A DNA stretch of 64,000 nt, taken from positions 1 to 64,000 of the forward strand of contig JANSYR010000009.1 of assembly GCA_024742285.1 (NCBI GenBank), read 5' to 3'. Position 1 is the first letter of the stretch, and each line of letters opens with the position of its first letter. The notes under the pieces are model-generated. The model saw only the letters and a program-made list of their open reading frames with translations. It ran no database searches and was not told the DNA's origin. This DNA comes from a bacterium. Lineage in GTDB: Bacteria; Myxococcota_A; UBA9160; UBA4427. This document shows, piece by piece, positions 1 through 8,633 of this stretch. The position numbers and the translations under genes are program-made.

Positions 1-27
1 GCCGCGTCTTCGGCGTCAGCTTCGCGT

Positions 28-33
28 TAGGAT
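28..33 (+). promoter_or_regulatory. Putative -10 element (TAGGAT) ahead of a hairpin
   Basis: TAGGAT lies inside a 13-base string, CGCGTTAGGATGG (23-35), that recurs exactly at 4413-4425 upstream of the FAH-family gene. A transcript from it would start near base 40, exactly where the hairpin at 41-109 begins. The same bases hold a TAG that could end a plus-strand gene entering from the left, but only ten alanine/serine-rich codons are visible. No -35 element is recognisable. Confidence 0.3.
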
Positions 34-40
34 GGAGTTG

Positions 41-109
41 CACCTGAGATCTCCCTTCGGTGGAGGTGGTTGGTCTGCAACCCCATTTCCTCCGAAGGAA
101 TCTCAGGTG
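41..109. repeat. Imperfect inverted repeat or possible structured RNA
   Basis: A perfect 10-base arm (41-50) pairs with 100-109, followed after a small bulge by a further CCTTCGG pairing. The apex is GC-rich with a loop around 70-80. No T-tract follows on either strand, so it is not a standard intrinsic terminator. It could be the 5' part of a small RNA, a REP-like element or the termination region of a gene outside the window. Nothing else is visible in 110-226. Confidence 0.45.
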
Positions 110-226
110 TCAACAAGCCCTTTGGGCCCCAGAACTAGTCGTCGCGCGCGGGCGGTCGAGCAACCCGGTTCGCTCTGCGTCGCCTGACAGCAGGATGCGA
201 CGAAGGCGCGCGGTCGTCGCCCTACC

Positions 227-694
227 TCATGGAAAGTAGAGGAAGACCAGCTCGCCCGTGCAGACCGGGCGCTTCGTGCCCTCGACCTCGAAGCGGACGT
301 CGAGCGCGAGCCGCATGGTTCCGCCCTTCATGGGGCGAACGTTCTTCACCGTCGCTCCGAGGCGCAGCCGGCTCCCGACCTTGACGGGCTCGCGCAGTCG
401 GACCTTGTCGAGGCCGATGTTCACGATCTGGGACCGCTTCGCGACCTCGACGATCTCCGGTAGCAGGGCCGGGGCGAGGGCGAGGGTCATGTAGCCATGG
501 GCGACGGTCGCACCGAAGGGCGACTCGGCTTCGGCGCGCTCCGGATCGACGTGGATCCACTGGTGGTCCCCGGTCGCCTGCGCGAAGGCGTCGATCTTCG
601 TCTGATCGATCTCGTGCCAGTCGGTGACACCGAGATCGGTTCCCTCGTATTCGGGGAGGGACGCGACGTCCGGGATGATGAGCGGTTCGGCCAT
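227..694 (-). CDS. MaoC-family (R)-enoyl-CoA hydratase
   Basis: 155-residue single hot-dog-fold protein of the MaoC dehydratase family, expected to hydrate trans-2-enoyl-CoA to (R)-3-hydroxyacyl-CoA in the cytoplasm. The family signature FAQATGDHQWIHVDPERA (residues about 38-55) contains the catalytic Asp and His, followed by the usual AHGYMTLAL helix. The length fits stand-alone hydratases of the NodN/PhaJ type. It is divergent from the aldo/keto reductase gene with a 158-base gap. The substrate chain length cannot be read from the sequence, and no fatty-acid or PHA genes adjoin. Confidence 0.9.
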   Translation of the reverse strand: MAEPLIIPDVASLPEYEGTDLGVTDWHEIDQTKIDAFAQATGDHQWIHVDPERAEAESPFGATVAHGYMTLALAPALLPEIVEVAKRSQIVNIGLDKVRLREPVKVGSRLRLGATVKNVRPMKGGTMRLALDVRFEVEGTKRPVCTGELVFLYFP

Positions 695-852
695 GGTCGG
701 CCTTATACTTGCCCAGTCCGTCGAGGCCCCGCAAACCGGAAGCGCCGACGAGTGCGCAGATCGTCCGACGCGGGCGGCGCGGCCATCCGATTCGGGGCCG
801 GGCAGCGACGGTTCGAGGACCCACGAGAGGACCCACGATAGGAGGGCGCGCG

Positions 853-2424
853 ATGTCGACCGAGGAATCCGGCAGCGAGACGACGGAGGCGGGCAAGCGG
901 CGCCCCTGGGTGATGATCGCGGTGGGCGTCTCCCTCGTGATCGGCTGGGCCACGAGCGGGGACCTGATCTACCACTCGCTGATCGGGCTCGACTCGAGCT
1001 TCTTCCCAGCCGGCGAGTGGATCCAATCGACCCTCGCTCCGGGCGCGACCAAAGCGGTCGGAGGCATCGTCCTCGGCGTCGTGATCCTGCTGCTCCTCGG
1101 CGGCTTCTTCTTCGTCCTGTCCCGCCGCGAGGCGCCGACCCGTCCGGACGGGCGCCGCGCCTTCCTCGCGGGCTCCGCCGCGGGGGCGAGCGCCTTCGTC
1201 GCCGGACTCGCGGGCGCCCTGGGGCATACGCTCTTTGGTGTCGGAAAGCACGGCGGCGGCTGGCTCGACATCCAGTCGAAGATCAGCGGGGACACCGGCG
1301 TCGTGAAGACCCACCCGAACTGGGACGACGCCTGGAAGGGCGCGCGCGTCGAGTCCTACGGCCGCCTCGGTCGGACCGAATGGCCGATCTCGGACACCGT
1401 CCTCGGTGCGGGTCGGATCCGCGAGGCGAACTGGAAGATCGTGACCGGCGCCTTCGATCGTGGAATCAACTACATCGATACGGCGCCCGACTACTCCGTC
1501 GAAGGCAGCGAGCTCGCCGTCGGTCGCGCGCTGAAGGAGATTCCGCGCGACGAGGTGTTTCTGGCGACGAAGTTCTGCACGCCGATCGGTCATCTGCCGG
1601 CGGGGACTCCGGTCGAGAAATACAAGTCCGTCATCGAGGAGTCCCTCACGCGCATGGGCACGGACTACGTGGACCTCGTGCACATCCACTCCTGTGACGA
1701 GGTCGAGCGCCTGATGGACCCGAACGTCCACGAAGCCTTTGTTCGCCTCAAGGATGAGGGCAAGGCGCGTTTCCTCGGCGTCTCGACCCACACGCCGCGC
1801 CTCGAGCCGGTCGCGAACCAGGCGATCGATTCCGGTCGCTTCGACGTCATGATGCTCGCCTACCACCACGGGATCTGGCCCCACCTCGGATCGATCATCG
1901 ACCGCGCCCACGACGAGCAGGACATGGGCATCGTCGCCATGAAGACGCTCAAGGGCGCGCGCCATCGGAACCTCGAGGATTTCCACGACGCGAACTCCTA
2001 CGCCCAGGCCGCGCTCAAATGGGTGCACTCGAATCCGAAGGTCTCCTGCGCGGTGATTTCGTTCTTCGAGATGCAGCATCTCGACGAGTATCTCTTCGCT
2101 TCAGGCAAGCAGATCACGAACGAGGACCTCGCGATCCTCGAGCGCTACGACCGAGGCATCATCGGGTCGTACTGCGCCCCCCACTGCGGCGCTTGTCTCG
2201 ACAGCTGCCCGGAAGGCGTGCCGATCGCCGACGTCCTGCGGCACCGCATGTACTTCGAGGACTACAAGGACGAGCGCAACGCGATGGAGCTCTACGCGAA
2301 GCTCCCCGTGAATGCGAGTGCCTGCGACGGCTGCTCGGCGCCGTGTCTCGGGTCGTGCCCGGTCGGGATCGACATCGCCGATCGCGTCCAGGGCGCGCAC
2401 GAGCTGCTCACGTTCGGGGCGTAG
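853..2424 (+). CDS. Membrane-tethered aldo/keto reductase with C-terminal ferredoxin-like Cys motifs
   Basis: The ATG at 853 was chosen because an AGGAGG Shine-Dalgarno sequence lies 7 bases upstream; it gives 523 residues. Residues about 17-45 and 70-95 are hydrophobic, and between the second stretch and the catalytic domain sits a Tat-like motif, GRRAFLAGSAAG. The central part (about 150-440) is an aldo/keto reductase barrel with the typical YIDTAPDY and KTLKGA segments. The C-terminus has two Cys clusters, CAPHCGACLDSCP and CDGCSAPCLGSCP, matching the 4Fe-4S-type tail of ferredoxin-like aldo/keto reductases. It is probably an NAD(P)H- or ferredoxin-linked oxidoreductase held at the membrane; the substrate is unknown. 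A TATACT hexamer at 704-709 may be its promoter. Confidence 0.85.
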   Translation: MSTEESGSETTEAGKRRPWVMIAVGVSLVIGWATSGDLIYHSLIGLDSSFFPAGEWIQSTLAPGATKAVGGIVLGVVILLLLGGFFFVLSRREAPTRPDGRRAFLAGSAAGASAFVAGLAGALGHTLFGVGKHGGGWLDIQSKISGDTGVVKTHPNWDDAWKGARVESYGRLGRTEWPISDTVLGAGRIREANWKIVTGAFDRGINYIDTAPDYSVEGSELAVGRALKEIPRDEVFLATKFCTPIGHLPAGTPVEKYKSVIEESLTRMGTDYVDLVHIHSCDEVERLMDPNVHEAFVRLKDEGKARFLGVSTHTPRLEPVANQAIDSGRFDVMMLAYHHGIWPHLGSIIDRAHDEQDMGIVAMKTLKGARHRNLEDFHDANSYAQAALKWVHSNPKVSCAVISFFEMQHLDEYLFASGKQITNEDLAILERYDRGIIGSYCAPHCGACLDSCPEGVPIADVLRHRMYFEDYKDERNAMELYAKLPVNASACDGCSAPCLGSCPVGIDIADRVQGAHELLTFGA

Positions 2425-2430
2425 ACGTCG

Positions 2431-2721
2431 CTAGTCGGCTGCCGCGTTCATCGCGACCGCCAGCTCGAAGTCCAGAACCGTGATCCCGCCCGCATCGTGG
2501 GTCGTCAGGTCGACCTCGACCCGGTCGTAGACGTTCGACCATTCGGGGTGGTGATCCATCTTCTCGGCGACCAGGGCCACGCTCGCCATGAAGCCGAAGG
2601 CTTCGACGAAGTTCGCGAACCGGAAGGAGCGGTGGAGCTTGCCGTCCTCGAGGGACCAGCCCTCGAGATCCGCGAGCTTCGCCTCGATCTCGGGTGTTTC
2701 GAGCGCTTTCGGGCGAGCCAC
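2431..2721 (-). CDS. Pterin-4a-carbinolamine dehydratase
   Basis: 96-residue protein of the PCD/DCoH family, which dehydrates 4a-hydroxytetrahydrobiopterin in pterin recycling. The active-site signature [14 protein letters not shown] is intact and followed by the conserved TTHDAGGIT stretch. The GTG at 2721 lies 5 bases after the stop codon of the upstream DHH gene, so the two are probably co-transcribed. No aromatic amino acid hydroxylase is nearby. In bacteria lacking phenylalanine hydroxylase the function of such proteins is uncertain. Confidence 0.9.
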   Translation of the reverse strand: MARPKALETPEIEAKLADLEGWSLEDGKLHRSFRFANFVEAFGFMASVALVAEKMDHHPEWSNVYDRVEVDLTTHDAGGITVLDFELAVAMNAAAD

Positions 2722-2726
2722 GCCGA

Positions 2727-4139
2727 TCAGCTCTCGTCGCGGTCGTCGTGGATCGCGCGGACGAACGCGTCGTAGAGCGCGCTCTTGATCTGTTCCTTGT
2801 TCGCGCGGCCGTAGACTTCGCGGAAGGCCTTGAGCGGGATGATCCCCTTGGCCATCGAACGGTGGCCGCCGCCGACGCCGAGGCCTTCGACGACGGCGCG
2901 TACGACCTCGCCGGCGGCGCGGACGTAGCCCACGTTCCGGACCGAGAAGACGAGATCGCGCCCGACCGTTCCGACGGCGATCGACCACTCGGCGCCTTCG
3001 GCCTGGAGTGCCATGTCGGCGACCTGCGGGATGACGTCTTCGCGCACGCGGCCCAGCACGAGGATGTTGATGCCGTCGCGGACGTCGACGGCCGAGAGCG
3101 CGCGACCGAGCGCCTTGAGGCCGTCGTGCGGCAGCGCGGGGCGTTCGATCCGTCGCAGCAGCGCCGGCGAGTGCGATGCGTGCAAATAGGAGAACGAGAG
3201 CATGTCCCGGTTGCTCGTCTGCCTGCCCAGGTACTGGGTGTCGCTCTTGATGCCGTAGAGGAGCGCGGTCGCGAGCTTCGCGTTGATCTCGGTGTCGGTC
3301 GCGCGGAGGTACTCGGTGAAGATCGAGGCGGTCGCGCCGTAGGACACGCGAATGTCCTTGATGGTGGCGCTGTAGCCCGTGCGCTCCGGATGGTGATCGA
3401 TCACGACGTCGGGCTGCTTGAGTCGCTCCGGCGGATCGTCGCCGAACACGTTCGGCTGGACGTCGACGAGCACGAGGGCATCGAACTCCGACAGCTCCTC
3501 CGGCGTGATGACCCGGACCTCGATTCCGATCGCATCGCAGAGCGCCTGGTTCTCCGGGCGCTGGACCTCGCCGAAGGAGATCAACGGCGCCGTCGTGCGC
3601 TTGCGTCCGAGCAGGTATCGGAGGGCATACGCGCTCGCGATTCCGTCCGGATCCGGATCCGGCTGGAGCAGGATCCCGACCTTCTCCCGGTCCCCGAGCA
3701 GCTCCCGGATCTTGACCACGCGCTGGAGATTCGCGAGGTGGCCGAACTCGTCGTTGATGTCGTCGCGGATCTGGGTCTTCCAGCCCGTGCGCCGCAGGGT
3801 CGGGTGATCCGGCAGGTCGTCCGAGGTCAGGCTGTCCGAGAGGACGAGGATCGCGGCGTCTTCGTCGAGCTTCCGGATCTCGCGGACGGCGAGGCGGGTC
3901 CACGGTCCTTCGTCGCTGACGAGCGCGAACTCGTCGTCCGGCGTCGGGTCGAGCTTGCCGATCGACTCTTCGTCGAGGCCGCCCTGCAGGATCTTGAAGC
4001 CCGGCGGTCGCGCACGGGCCTCCTCTTCGTCACGCGGAATCCACGTGAGTTCTTCGGACGAATCGGTGCCGATGCGGCTCCACAGGCGCGCGCTCTCGGC
4101 TCCATCGCAGATGATGATTCGACGTCCCAAACGGCTCAC
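2727..4139 (-). CDS. DHH-family phosphoesterase with N-terminal nucleotide-binding-like domain
   Basis: 470 residues from the GTG at 4139, which starts just before the [16 protein letters not shown] strand of a Rossmann-like (TrkA-N type) N-terminal domain. The DHH/DHHA1 part follows: [18 protein letters not shown] and the C-terminal GGGHRSMA loop, all metal or phosphate ligands in NrnA-like phosphoesterases. Members of the family hydrolyse nanoRNA, pAp or cyclic dinucleotides; which substrate applies here is not evident. The start is uncertain because no good Shine-Dalgarno sequence is visible, and an open frame continues upstream to 4709 with unlikely composition. The pterin dehydratase gene follows. 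Confidence 0.85.
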   Translation of the reverse strand: MSRLGRRIIICDGAESARLWSRIGTDSSEELTWIPRDEEEARARPPGFKILQGGLDEESIGKLDPTPDDEFALVSDEGPWTRLAVREIRKLDEDAAILVLSDSLTSDDLPDHPTLRRTGWKTQIRDDINDEFGHLANLQRVVKIRELLGDREKVGILLQPDPDPDGIASAYALRYLLGRKRTTAPLISFGEVQRPENQALCDAIGIEVRVITPEELSEFDALVLVDVQPNVFGDDPPERLKQPDVVIDHHPERTGYSATIKDIRVSYGATASIFTEYLRATDTEINAKLATALLYGIKSDTQYLGRQTSNRDMLSFSYLHASHSPALLRRIERPALPHDGLKALGRALSAVDVRDGINILVLGRVREDVIPQVADMALQAEGAEWSIAVGTVGRDLVFSVRNVGYVRAAGEVVRAVVEGLGVGGGHRSMAKGIIPLKAFREVYGRANKEQIKSALYDAFVRAIHDDRDES

Positions 4140-4470
4140 CCCACGCCGCGGCGAACACTCGCCTGCACGCCCGGCCGTTTCACTGGGCCGGGGCGGCGTC
4201 CGATCGGGGCCCACGACCTCCGTACACGGACCCACCGCTGGTTTCGGTGGGTCGGGTCGGGGGGCGGACCTCGGTCGCTTCGAAGGCGGGAAGTTACCGC
4301 ATGCCTGCCGGCGGGCGACGGGTGGAATGCCGGCGCCCTGCCCGTGAACGCGGGGCCTCGGCCCCTCGGGACGTGATGCGCCCCCATCCATGCGCCGGCG
4401 GATCGCAGGAGCCGCGTTAGGATGGGCGCCCGATCGCCGCCGGCGGCGGTCCGAGCAGGGGAGATCGCGC
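4140..4470. other. Divergent intergenic region
   Basis: About 330 bases between two divergent genes. The only signal seen is TAGGAT (4418-4423) within CGCGTTAGGATGG, a repeat of the string at 23-35 and a plausible -10 for the plus-strand FAH-family gene 47 bases downstream. No convincing small gene or terminator is present. Confidence 0.4.
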
Positions 4471-5316
4471 ATGCGTCTGGTGAATCTCGAAGGTCGCGTC
4501 GGGCTCGACGTGGCCGGCCGCTTCGTCGATCTGGCCCTCCACAGCGGAGAGCGCTTTTCGTCGGATCCGATGGCGGTCTTCGGACAATGGGACGAGATCC
4601 GTCGCTGGGCCTCGGAGCAGTCGACCGGCGCCGCGGGTCCGATCGTCGAAGTCGAGAAGCTCGGCGCACCCGTGCCGAATCCGACCCAGGTCTTCGCGAT
4701 CGGCCTCAACTACCAGGATCACGCCGAGGAGGCGAGTCTGCCGATTCCCGACGTTCCGATGGTCTTCACGAAGTTCCCGAGCTGCATCGTGGGGCCGAAC
4801 GCGGACGTGCCGCTGACCGGCGAGCGGGTCGACTGGGAAGTGGAGCAGGTCGTCGTGATGGGGAAGGAGGCGCGCGACGTGCCCGCCGACCGTGCCTGGG
4901 ACCACGTCGCGGGCATGACCCTCGGGCAGGACATCTCCGATCGACGGCTGCAGTTCTCGTCGAAGCCGCCGCAGTTCAGCCTCGGCAAGTCCGCCACGAA
5001 TTTCGGACCGATCGGGCCGGCGCTGGTCAGCCTCGACGAGTTCTCCGACCCGGACGCGGTCGGTCTCCGCTGCTGGGTCGCGGGCGAGAAGATGCAGGAC
5101 TCGAACACGAGCAACCTGATCTTCACCGTCCCCCAGCTGATCGAGTACATCTCGAAGTTCTGCGTCCTCTATCCGGGGGATCTGATCTTCACCGGAACCC
5201 CCGGCGGCGTGGGTTCGGTCCGCGAGCCCCGTCGCTATCTGGCCCCCGGCGAAGTCATCGAGAGCGAGATGGACCAGATCGGGCGCCTCTCGAACCGCTG
5301 CGTCACCCGCGGCTAG
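4471..5316 (+). CDS. Fumarylacetoacetate hydrolase (FAH) family protein
   Basis: 281-residue enzyme of the FAH superfamily (fumarylpyruvate/acylpyruvate hydrolase or 2-hydroxyhepta-dienedioate isomerase type). The hallmarks are FAIGLNYQDHAEEA, the metal ligands in VDWEVEQVVVMGKEA, the GQDISDR segment and the C-terminal GDLIFTGTPGGVG loop. The ATG follows a CAGGGGAG Shine-Dalgarno. The stop is 18 bases before the phosphatase gene, suggesting co-transcription. It probably acts in breakdown of an aromatic or acylpyruvate compound in the cytoplasm; the exact substrate cannot be assigned. Confidence 0.9.
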   Translation: MRLVNLEGRVGLDVAGRFVDLALHSGERFSSDPMAVFGQWDEIRRWASEQSTGAAGPIVEVEKLGAPVPNPTQVFAIGLNYQDHAEEASLPIPDVPMVFTKFPSCIVGPNADVPLTGERVDWEVEQVVVMGKEARDVPADRAWDHVAGMTLGQDISDRRLQFSSKPPQFSLGKSATNFGPIGPALVSLDEFSDPDAVGLRCWVAGEKMQDSNTSNLIFTVPQLIEYISKFCVLYPGDLIFTGTPGGVGSVREPRRYLAPGEVIESEMDQIGRLSNRCVTRG

Positions 5317-5333
5317 GCGGACGGGGCGACCGG

Positions 5334-6194
5334 ATGCAGCGCATCTTCGTCGGTGACGTCCAGGGCTGCGCGGACGAGCTCGAGCTCCTCCTCGAGCGGG
5401 TCCGCGGGACGTACGGGGACGATTTCGTGCTCTGGGTGGCGGGGGACCTCGTGAACCGGGGCCCGGACAATCGCCGGCCGCTCGAGCGCGTGCGTGCGCT
5501 CGTCGAGGCGGGCCGCGCGGAATACGTCCTCGGGAACCACGAGATCCACCTGATCTCGGCGCACCTCGGCCTGCGGGACCTCTCGGAGAACGACTCGATC
5601 GGGGACGTGCTCGCGGCGCCGGACGCGGGCGAGTGGGTCACCTGGCTGCGGGGGCGTCCGCTGGTCGTGCCGGGTGAGATCGATGGACAGCATTTCGCGA
5701 TGATCCACGCGAGCTGCGGCGCGGGTTGGTCCCACGCCGAGCTGGTCGAGCGTGGGGCGGCCGCGAGCGCGCGTCTGTCCGCGGGCGAGTCCGATGCGCG
5801 GTCCTTCCTCGCGACGGATCCGCCGGAGGATCCGGTTCGCGACGACCTCGCCCGGCTCACTCGGGGACGCGCGGGCGACGCGAGCGGGTGGTCGAGCAAG
5901 CAGCCGGCGACGCCGGAAGGCGCCTGGCACCACGCCTGGGCCGCGGCCGAACCGGACTACGGCCTCGTCTACGGACACTGGGCGAGGCAGGGACTCCACG
6001 TCGCAAACGGCCTCCGCGGACTCGACACGGGCTGCGTCCACCACGGCCGCGGGCGCGACGGCTTCCTGACGGCCTGGCTGCCGGACTCGCGACCGCGGCC
6101 GGACGGCGGACGGGCCTTCGACGCCCCCGACGACCGCTTCTGGCAGATTCCCGCCCGGCGTCGCTACTACTACCCCACGCAGGATCGGGGCTGA
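5334..6194 (+). CDS. ApaH-like symmetrical Np4N hydrolase (PPP metallophosphoesterase)
   Basis: 286 residues with all PPP-family metal-binding blocks: GDVQGC, GDLVNRGPD, GNHEIH, a MIHASC strand and the C-terminal YGHWA and LDTGC motifs seen in ApaH. The first block has Gln in place of the His of E. coli ApaH, a variant found in other ApaH proteins. The expected reaction is hydrolysis of diadenosine tetraphosphate to two ADP in the cytoplasm. The C-terminal 40 residues, rich in Arg/Tyr, extend past the E. coli enzyme. It follows the FAH-family gene in the same direction. Confidence 0.85.
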   Translation: MQRIFVGDVQGCADELELLLERVRGTYGDDFVLWVAGDLVNRGPDNRRPLERVRALVEAGRAEYVLGNHEIHLISAHLGLRDLSENDSIGDVLAAPDAGEWVTWLRGRPLVVPGEIDGQHFAMIHASCGAGWSHAELVERGAAASARLSAGESDARSFLATDPPEDPVRDDLARLTRGRAGDASGWSSKQPATPEGAWHHAWAAAEPDYGLVYGHWARQGLHVANGLRGLDTGCVHHGRGRDGFLTAWLPDSRPRPDGGRAFDAPDDRFWQIPARRRYYYPTQDRG

Positions 6195-6294
6195 GCCCGG
6201 TCGACGCGCTGCCCCTTCCTCGGATCCCTATGCTCGGGGACGGCCACCCATCCCAGCCGCGGTCGGCGACGAGGACCGCGAAGGAGCCCCCACC

Positions 6295-6573
6295 ATGCCC
6301 AAGGTCATCATCCCGGTCGTCTTCCAGGGCCCCACCCGCGGGGAGCCCGAGGCGATCGTCGACGGCGAGACGATCGCGGCCTGCTTCGATCAGGTCGAAG
6401 AGAAGTTCCCTGGTCTCCGGGAGCTCGTGATCGACCCGAAGACCGGCGAAATCCACAAATTCGTGAAGGTCACCCTGAACGGCGAGCTCCTCGAGCGCGA
6501 CGTCGACACTCTGGCGCAGTCGGTCTCGGCAACGGACGAGATCGAGGTGATCGCGGCGATCGCCGGCGGCTAG
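6295..6573 (+). CDS. MoaD/ThiS-family sulfur carrier
   Basis: 92-residue beta-grasp protein ending in AIAGG, the double Gly used by MoaD and ThiS as the thiocarboxylate carrier. The body includes the typical TLNGELLERDVDTLAQSV region. It is preceded by a GAAGGAGCC ribosome site and by TATGCT at 6229-6234. Its position right before a tungsten/molybdenum enzyme and two moeA genes argues for a role in molybdopterin assembly (MoaD) rather than thiamine. At 92 residues it is slightly longer than E. coli MoaD (81), a length typical of archaeal and AOR-linked MoaD-like proteins. Confidence 0.85.
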   Translation: MPKVIIPVVFQGPTRGEPEAIVDGETIAACFDQVEEKFPGLRELVIDPKTGEIHKFVKVTLNGELLERDVDTLAQSVSATDEIEVIAAIAGG

Positions 6574-6735
6574 CGGTCGATCCCCCTTCCTTGATTCCGC
6601 GCGATTCGCGCGCCGCGTCCGGACCACGAGTTCGGATCGCGCATTGCGGCGAGAGCGCCGCTCCTTCAATCTTCCCCTTCCCGCGCTGTGCGTCGCGGGC
6701 GTGCCTTGCACCCACATCACCAAGGAAACAACAAC

Positions 6736-8466
6736 ATGGCCGGACCCGAGGGAGACCGAATCCTCCACGTCAACATGACGGACCAGACGACGTCCTTCGA
6801 GGACTTCCCCGCCGAGTGGAAGCTGCTCGGCGGTCGCGGTCTCTCCGCGAAGATCCTGACCCGCGACTGCGACCCGACCTGTGATCCCCTCGGTCCGGAC
6901 AACGTCCTCGTGATGGCGCCGGGCGTCCTCTCGGGCACGACCGCCCCGACCTCCGGCCGGATCTCGATCGGCTGCAAGAGCCCGCTCACCGGCGGCATCA
7001 AAGAGGCCAACGCCGGCGGCAACCCCGGCCAGCACCTGATGAAGCTCGGCATCCGCGCGGTCGTCGTGAAGGGCCAGCCCGCCGATGCGGACAAGCGCTA
7101 CGGCCTGCGGATCGACGAGGGCGAGGTTTCCGTCGTCTCCGCCGACGACTACAAGGGAATGTGGAACTACGCGTCCTGCGACAAGCTCTTCGAGGGCGAG
7201 AGCAAGAACGCGAGCGCGATCTCGATCGGCCCGGCCGGCGAGCTCCAGCTCGCGGGCGCTTCGGTCGCCTGCACCGATCAGGACCAGGAGCGCCGCCCGG
7301 CGCGTCACGCCGCCCGCGGTGGCGTCGGTGCCGTGATGGGGAGCAAGGGCCTCAAGTGGGTGCTGGTCGATCCCGGCAAGGCGAAGACCCGTCAGCCTGC
7401 CAGCAAGGACTTCAACAAGCAGAACAAGACCTACTCCCAGGAGTACCTGGACGGTCCGCAGATGTTCAAGTTCGGTACGTCCTCGGTCGTCCCGATGGCG
7501 AACATGCTGAACACGTTCGTCTACAAGAACCGCACCGCCGGCCAGAGCCCCGACGTCGAGACCCTCGACGGCGCGCGGATCGTCGAGAGCTTCGAGACTC
7601 GCGGCGGCGGCATGCACAACTGCATGACGGGCTGCATCGTGAAGTGCTCGAACATCGTCCACGACCGGGACGGCAACTACAAGACGAGCGCGCTCGAGTT
7701 CGAGACGCTGACGCTGCTGGGTGCCTCCTGCGCGATCAAGACCTTCGAAGAGGTCGCCGAGCTCGACCGGCTCTGTGACGAGGTCGGCCTCGACACGATC
7801 GAGACCGGGGGCGCGATCGCGATCCTGATGGACGCGGGCCAGATGGAGTGGGGCGACTCGGACGCCGCGATCCAGCTGCTCAAGGACATCGCAGAGGGCA
7901 CCGACCGCGGCAAGATGATCGGTAACGGCGCCGTCGCGACGGGCAAGGGCACGGGCCACAAGCGCGTCCCGCACGGTCGCGGTCAGGCGATCCCGGCCTG
8001 GGACCCGCGTCCGCTCAAGGCGACCGGCGTGACCTACGCCGCGGGCCCGATGGGAGCGGATCACACGGCCGGCCTGGTCGTGAACCCCGGCCTCGGTCCG
8101 GACGAGTACGCCCAGGCCTCGCAGGAGTGCCAGATCGTGAACATGGTCTGCGACTCCTCGGGCTTCTGTCAGTTCATCTCGCCGACGCTCACGCTCATGG
8201 CCAACTACTACTCGCTGCTCTACGGCGAGGACGTGACGCCGGAGCAGCTCGGTGATCAGGGCTGGGAGTGCCTCGAAGACGAGTGGAAGTTCAACGCCGC
8301 CGCGGGCTGGAAGGACGAGGACAACGGCCTCTCCGAATGCCTGGTGGAGGAGGGCATCGGCCCGGACAACGCGATGAAGTTCGATGTGTCCCTGGACATC
8401 ATCAACCAGTCGAAGGTCCGCTTCGCGCCGCGCCCGGAGCTCTACACCGCCCGCGCGTCTGGTTAG
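6736..8466 (+). CDS. Aldehyde ferredoxin oxidoreductase-type tungsten enzyme
   Basis: 576-residue member of the AOR family, which carries a tungsto-bispterin and one 4Fe-4S cluster and usually oxidises aldehydes to carboxylic acids with ferredoxin. The ATG follows AAGGAAA at 6722. The N-terminal domain (LGGRGLSAKI, SIGCKSPLTGGIKEANAGG) is the pterin-binding beta-barrel. Cys296, Cys300 and Cys304 plus Cys472 or Cys478 fit the cluster ligands, and GADHTAG near 440 is the conserved pterin-contact loop. No electron-transfer partner subunit adjoins. The neighbouring MoaD-like and MoeA genes probably supply its cofactor. The substrate is unknown. Confidence 0.88.
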   Translation: MAGPEGDRILHVNMTDQTTSFEDFPAEWKLLGGRGLSAKILTRDCDPTCDPLGPDNVLVMAPGVLSGTTAPTSGRISIGCKSPLTGGIKEANAGGNPGQHLMKLGIRAVVVKGQPADADKRYGLRIDEGEVSVVSADDYKGMWNYASCDKLFEGESKNASAISIGPAGELQLAGASVACTDQDQERRPARHAARGGVGAVMGSKGLKWVLVDPGKAKTRQPASKDFNKQNKTYSQEYLDGPQMFKFGTSSVVPMANMLNTFVYKNRTAGQSPDVETLDGARIVESFETRGGGMHNCMTGCIVKCSNIVHDRDGNYKTSALEFETLTLLGASCAIKTFEEVAELDRLCDEVGLDTIETGGAIAILMDAGQMEWGDSDAAIQLLKDIAEGTDRGKMIGNGAVATGKGTGHKRVPHGRGQAIPAWDPRPLKATGVTYAAGPMGADHTAGLVVNPGLGPDEYAQASQECQIVNMVCDSSGFCQFISPTLTLMANYYSLLYGEDVTPEQLGDQGWECLEDEWKFNAAAGWKDEDNGLSECLVEEGIGPDNAMKFDVSLDIINQSKVRFAPRPELYTARASG

Positions 8467-8537
8467 TCGCCTGCGGGCGCTCGGCTGCTCATTCGCCTGC
8501 GGGCGCTCGGCTAATCATTCGCCTGCGGGCGCTCGGC
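8467..8537. repeat. Three tandem copies of a 19-base repeat, period 26
   Basis: TCGCCTGCGGGCGCTCGGC occurs at 8467-8485, 8493-8511 and 8519-8537, beginning directly at the stop codon of the AOR-type gene. A related core, CCGCAGGCGCTCG, occurs in the gap at 44578-44690. It may act as a post-transcriptional structure or be a slippage product. Confidence 0.75.
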
Positions 8538-8633
8538 GACGGGGGCTCGCGGTCTAACGAAGGCTCGTGATGGGCAGGGGGTGATGCTCCCTGCCCGTCT
8601 TCCGTTCTGGATGGCGGATTCGAGGTTCCTCCG

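Noticed and set aside
8467-8537. CRISPR-like array
   Set aside because: Only three copies, 7-base spacers, and no cas genes anywhere in the window.
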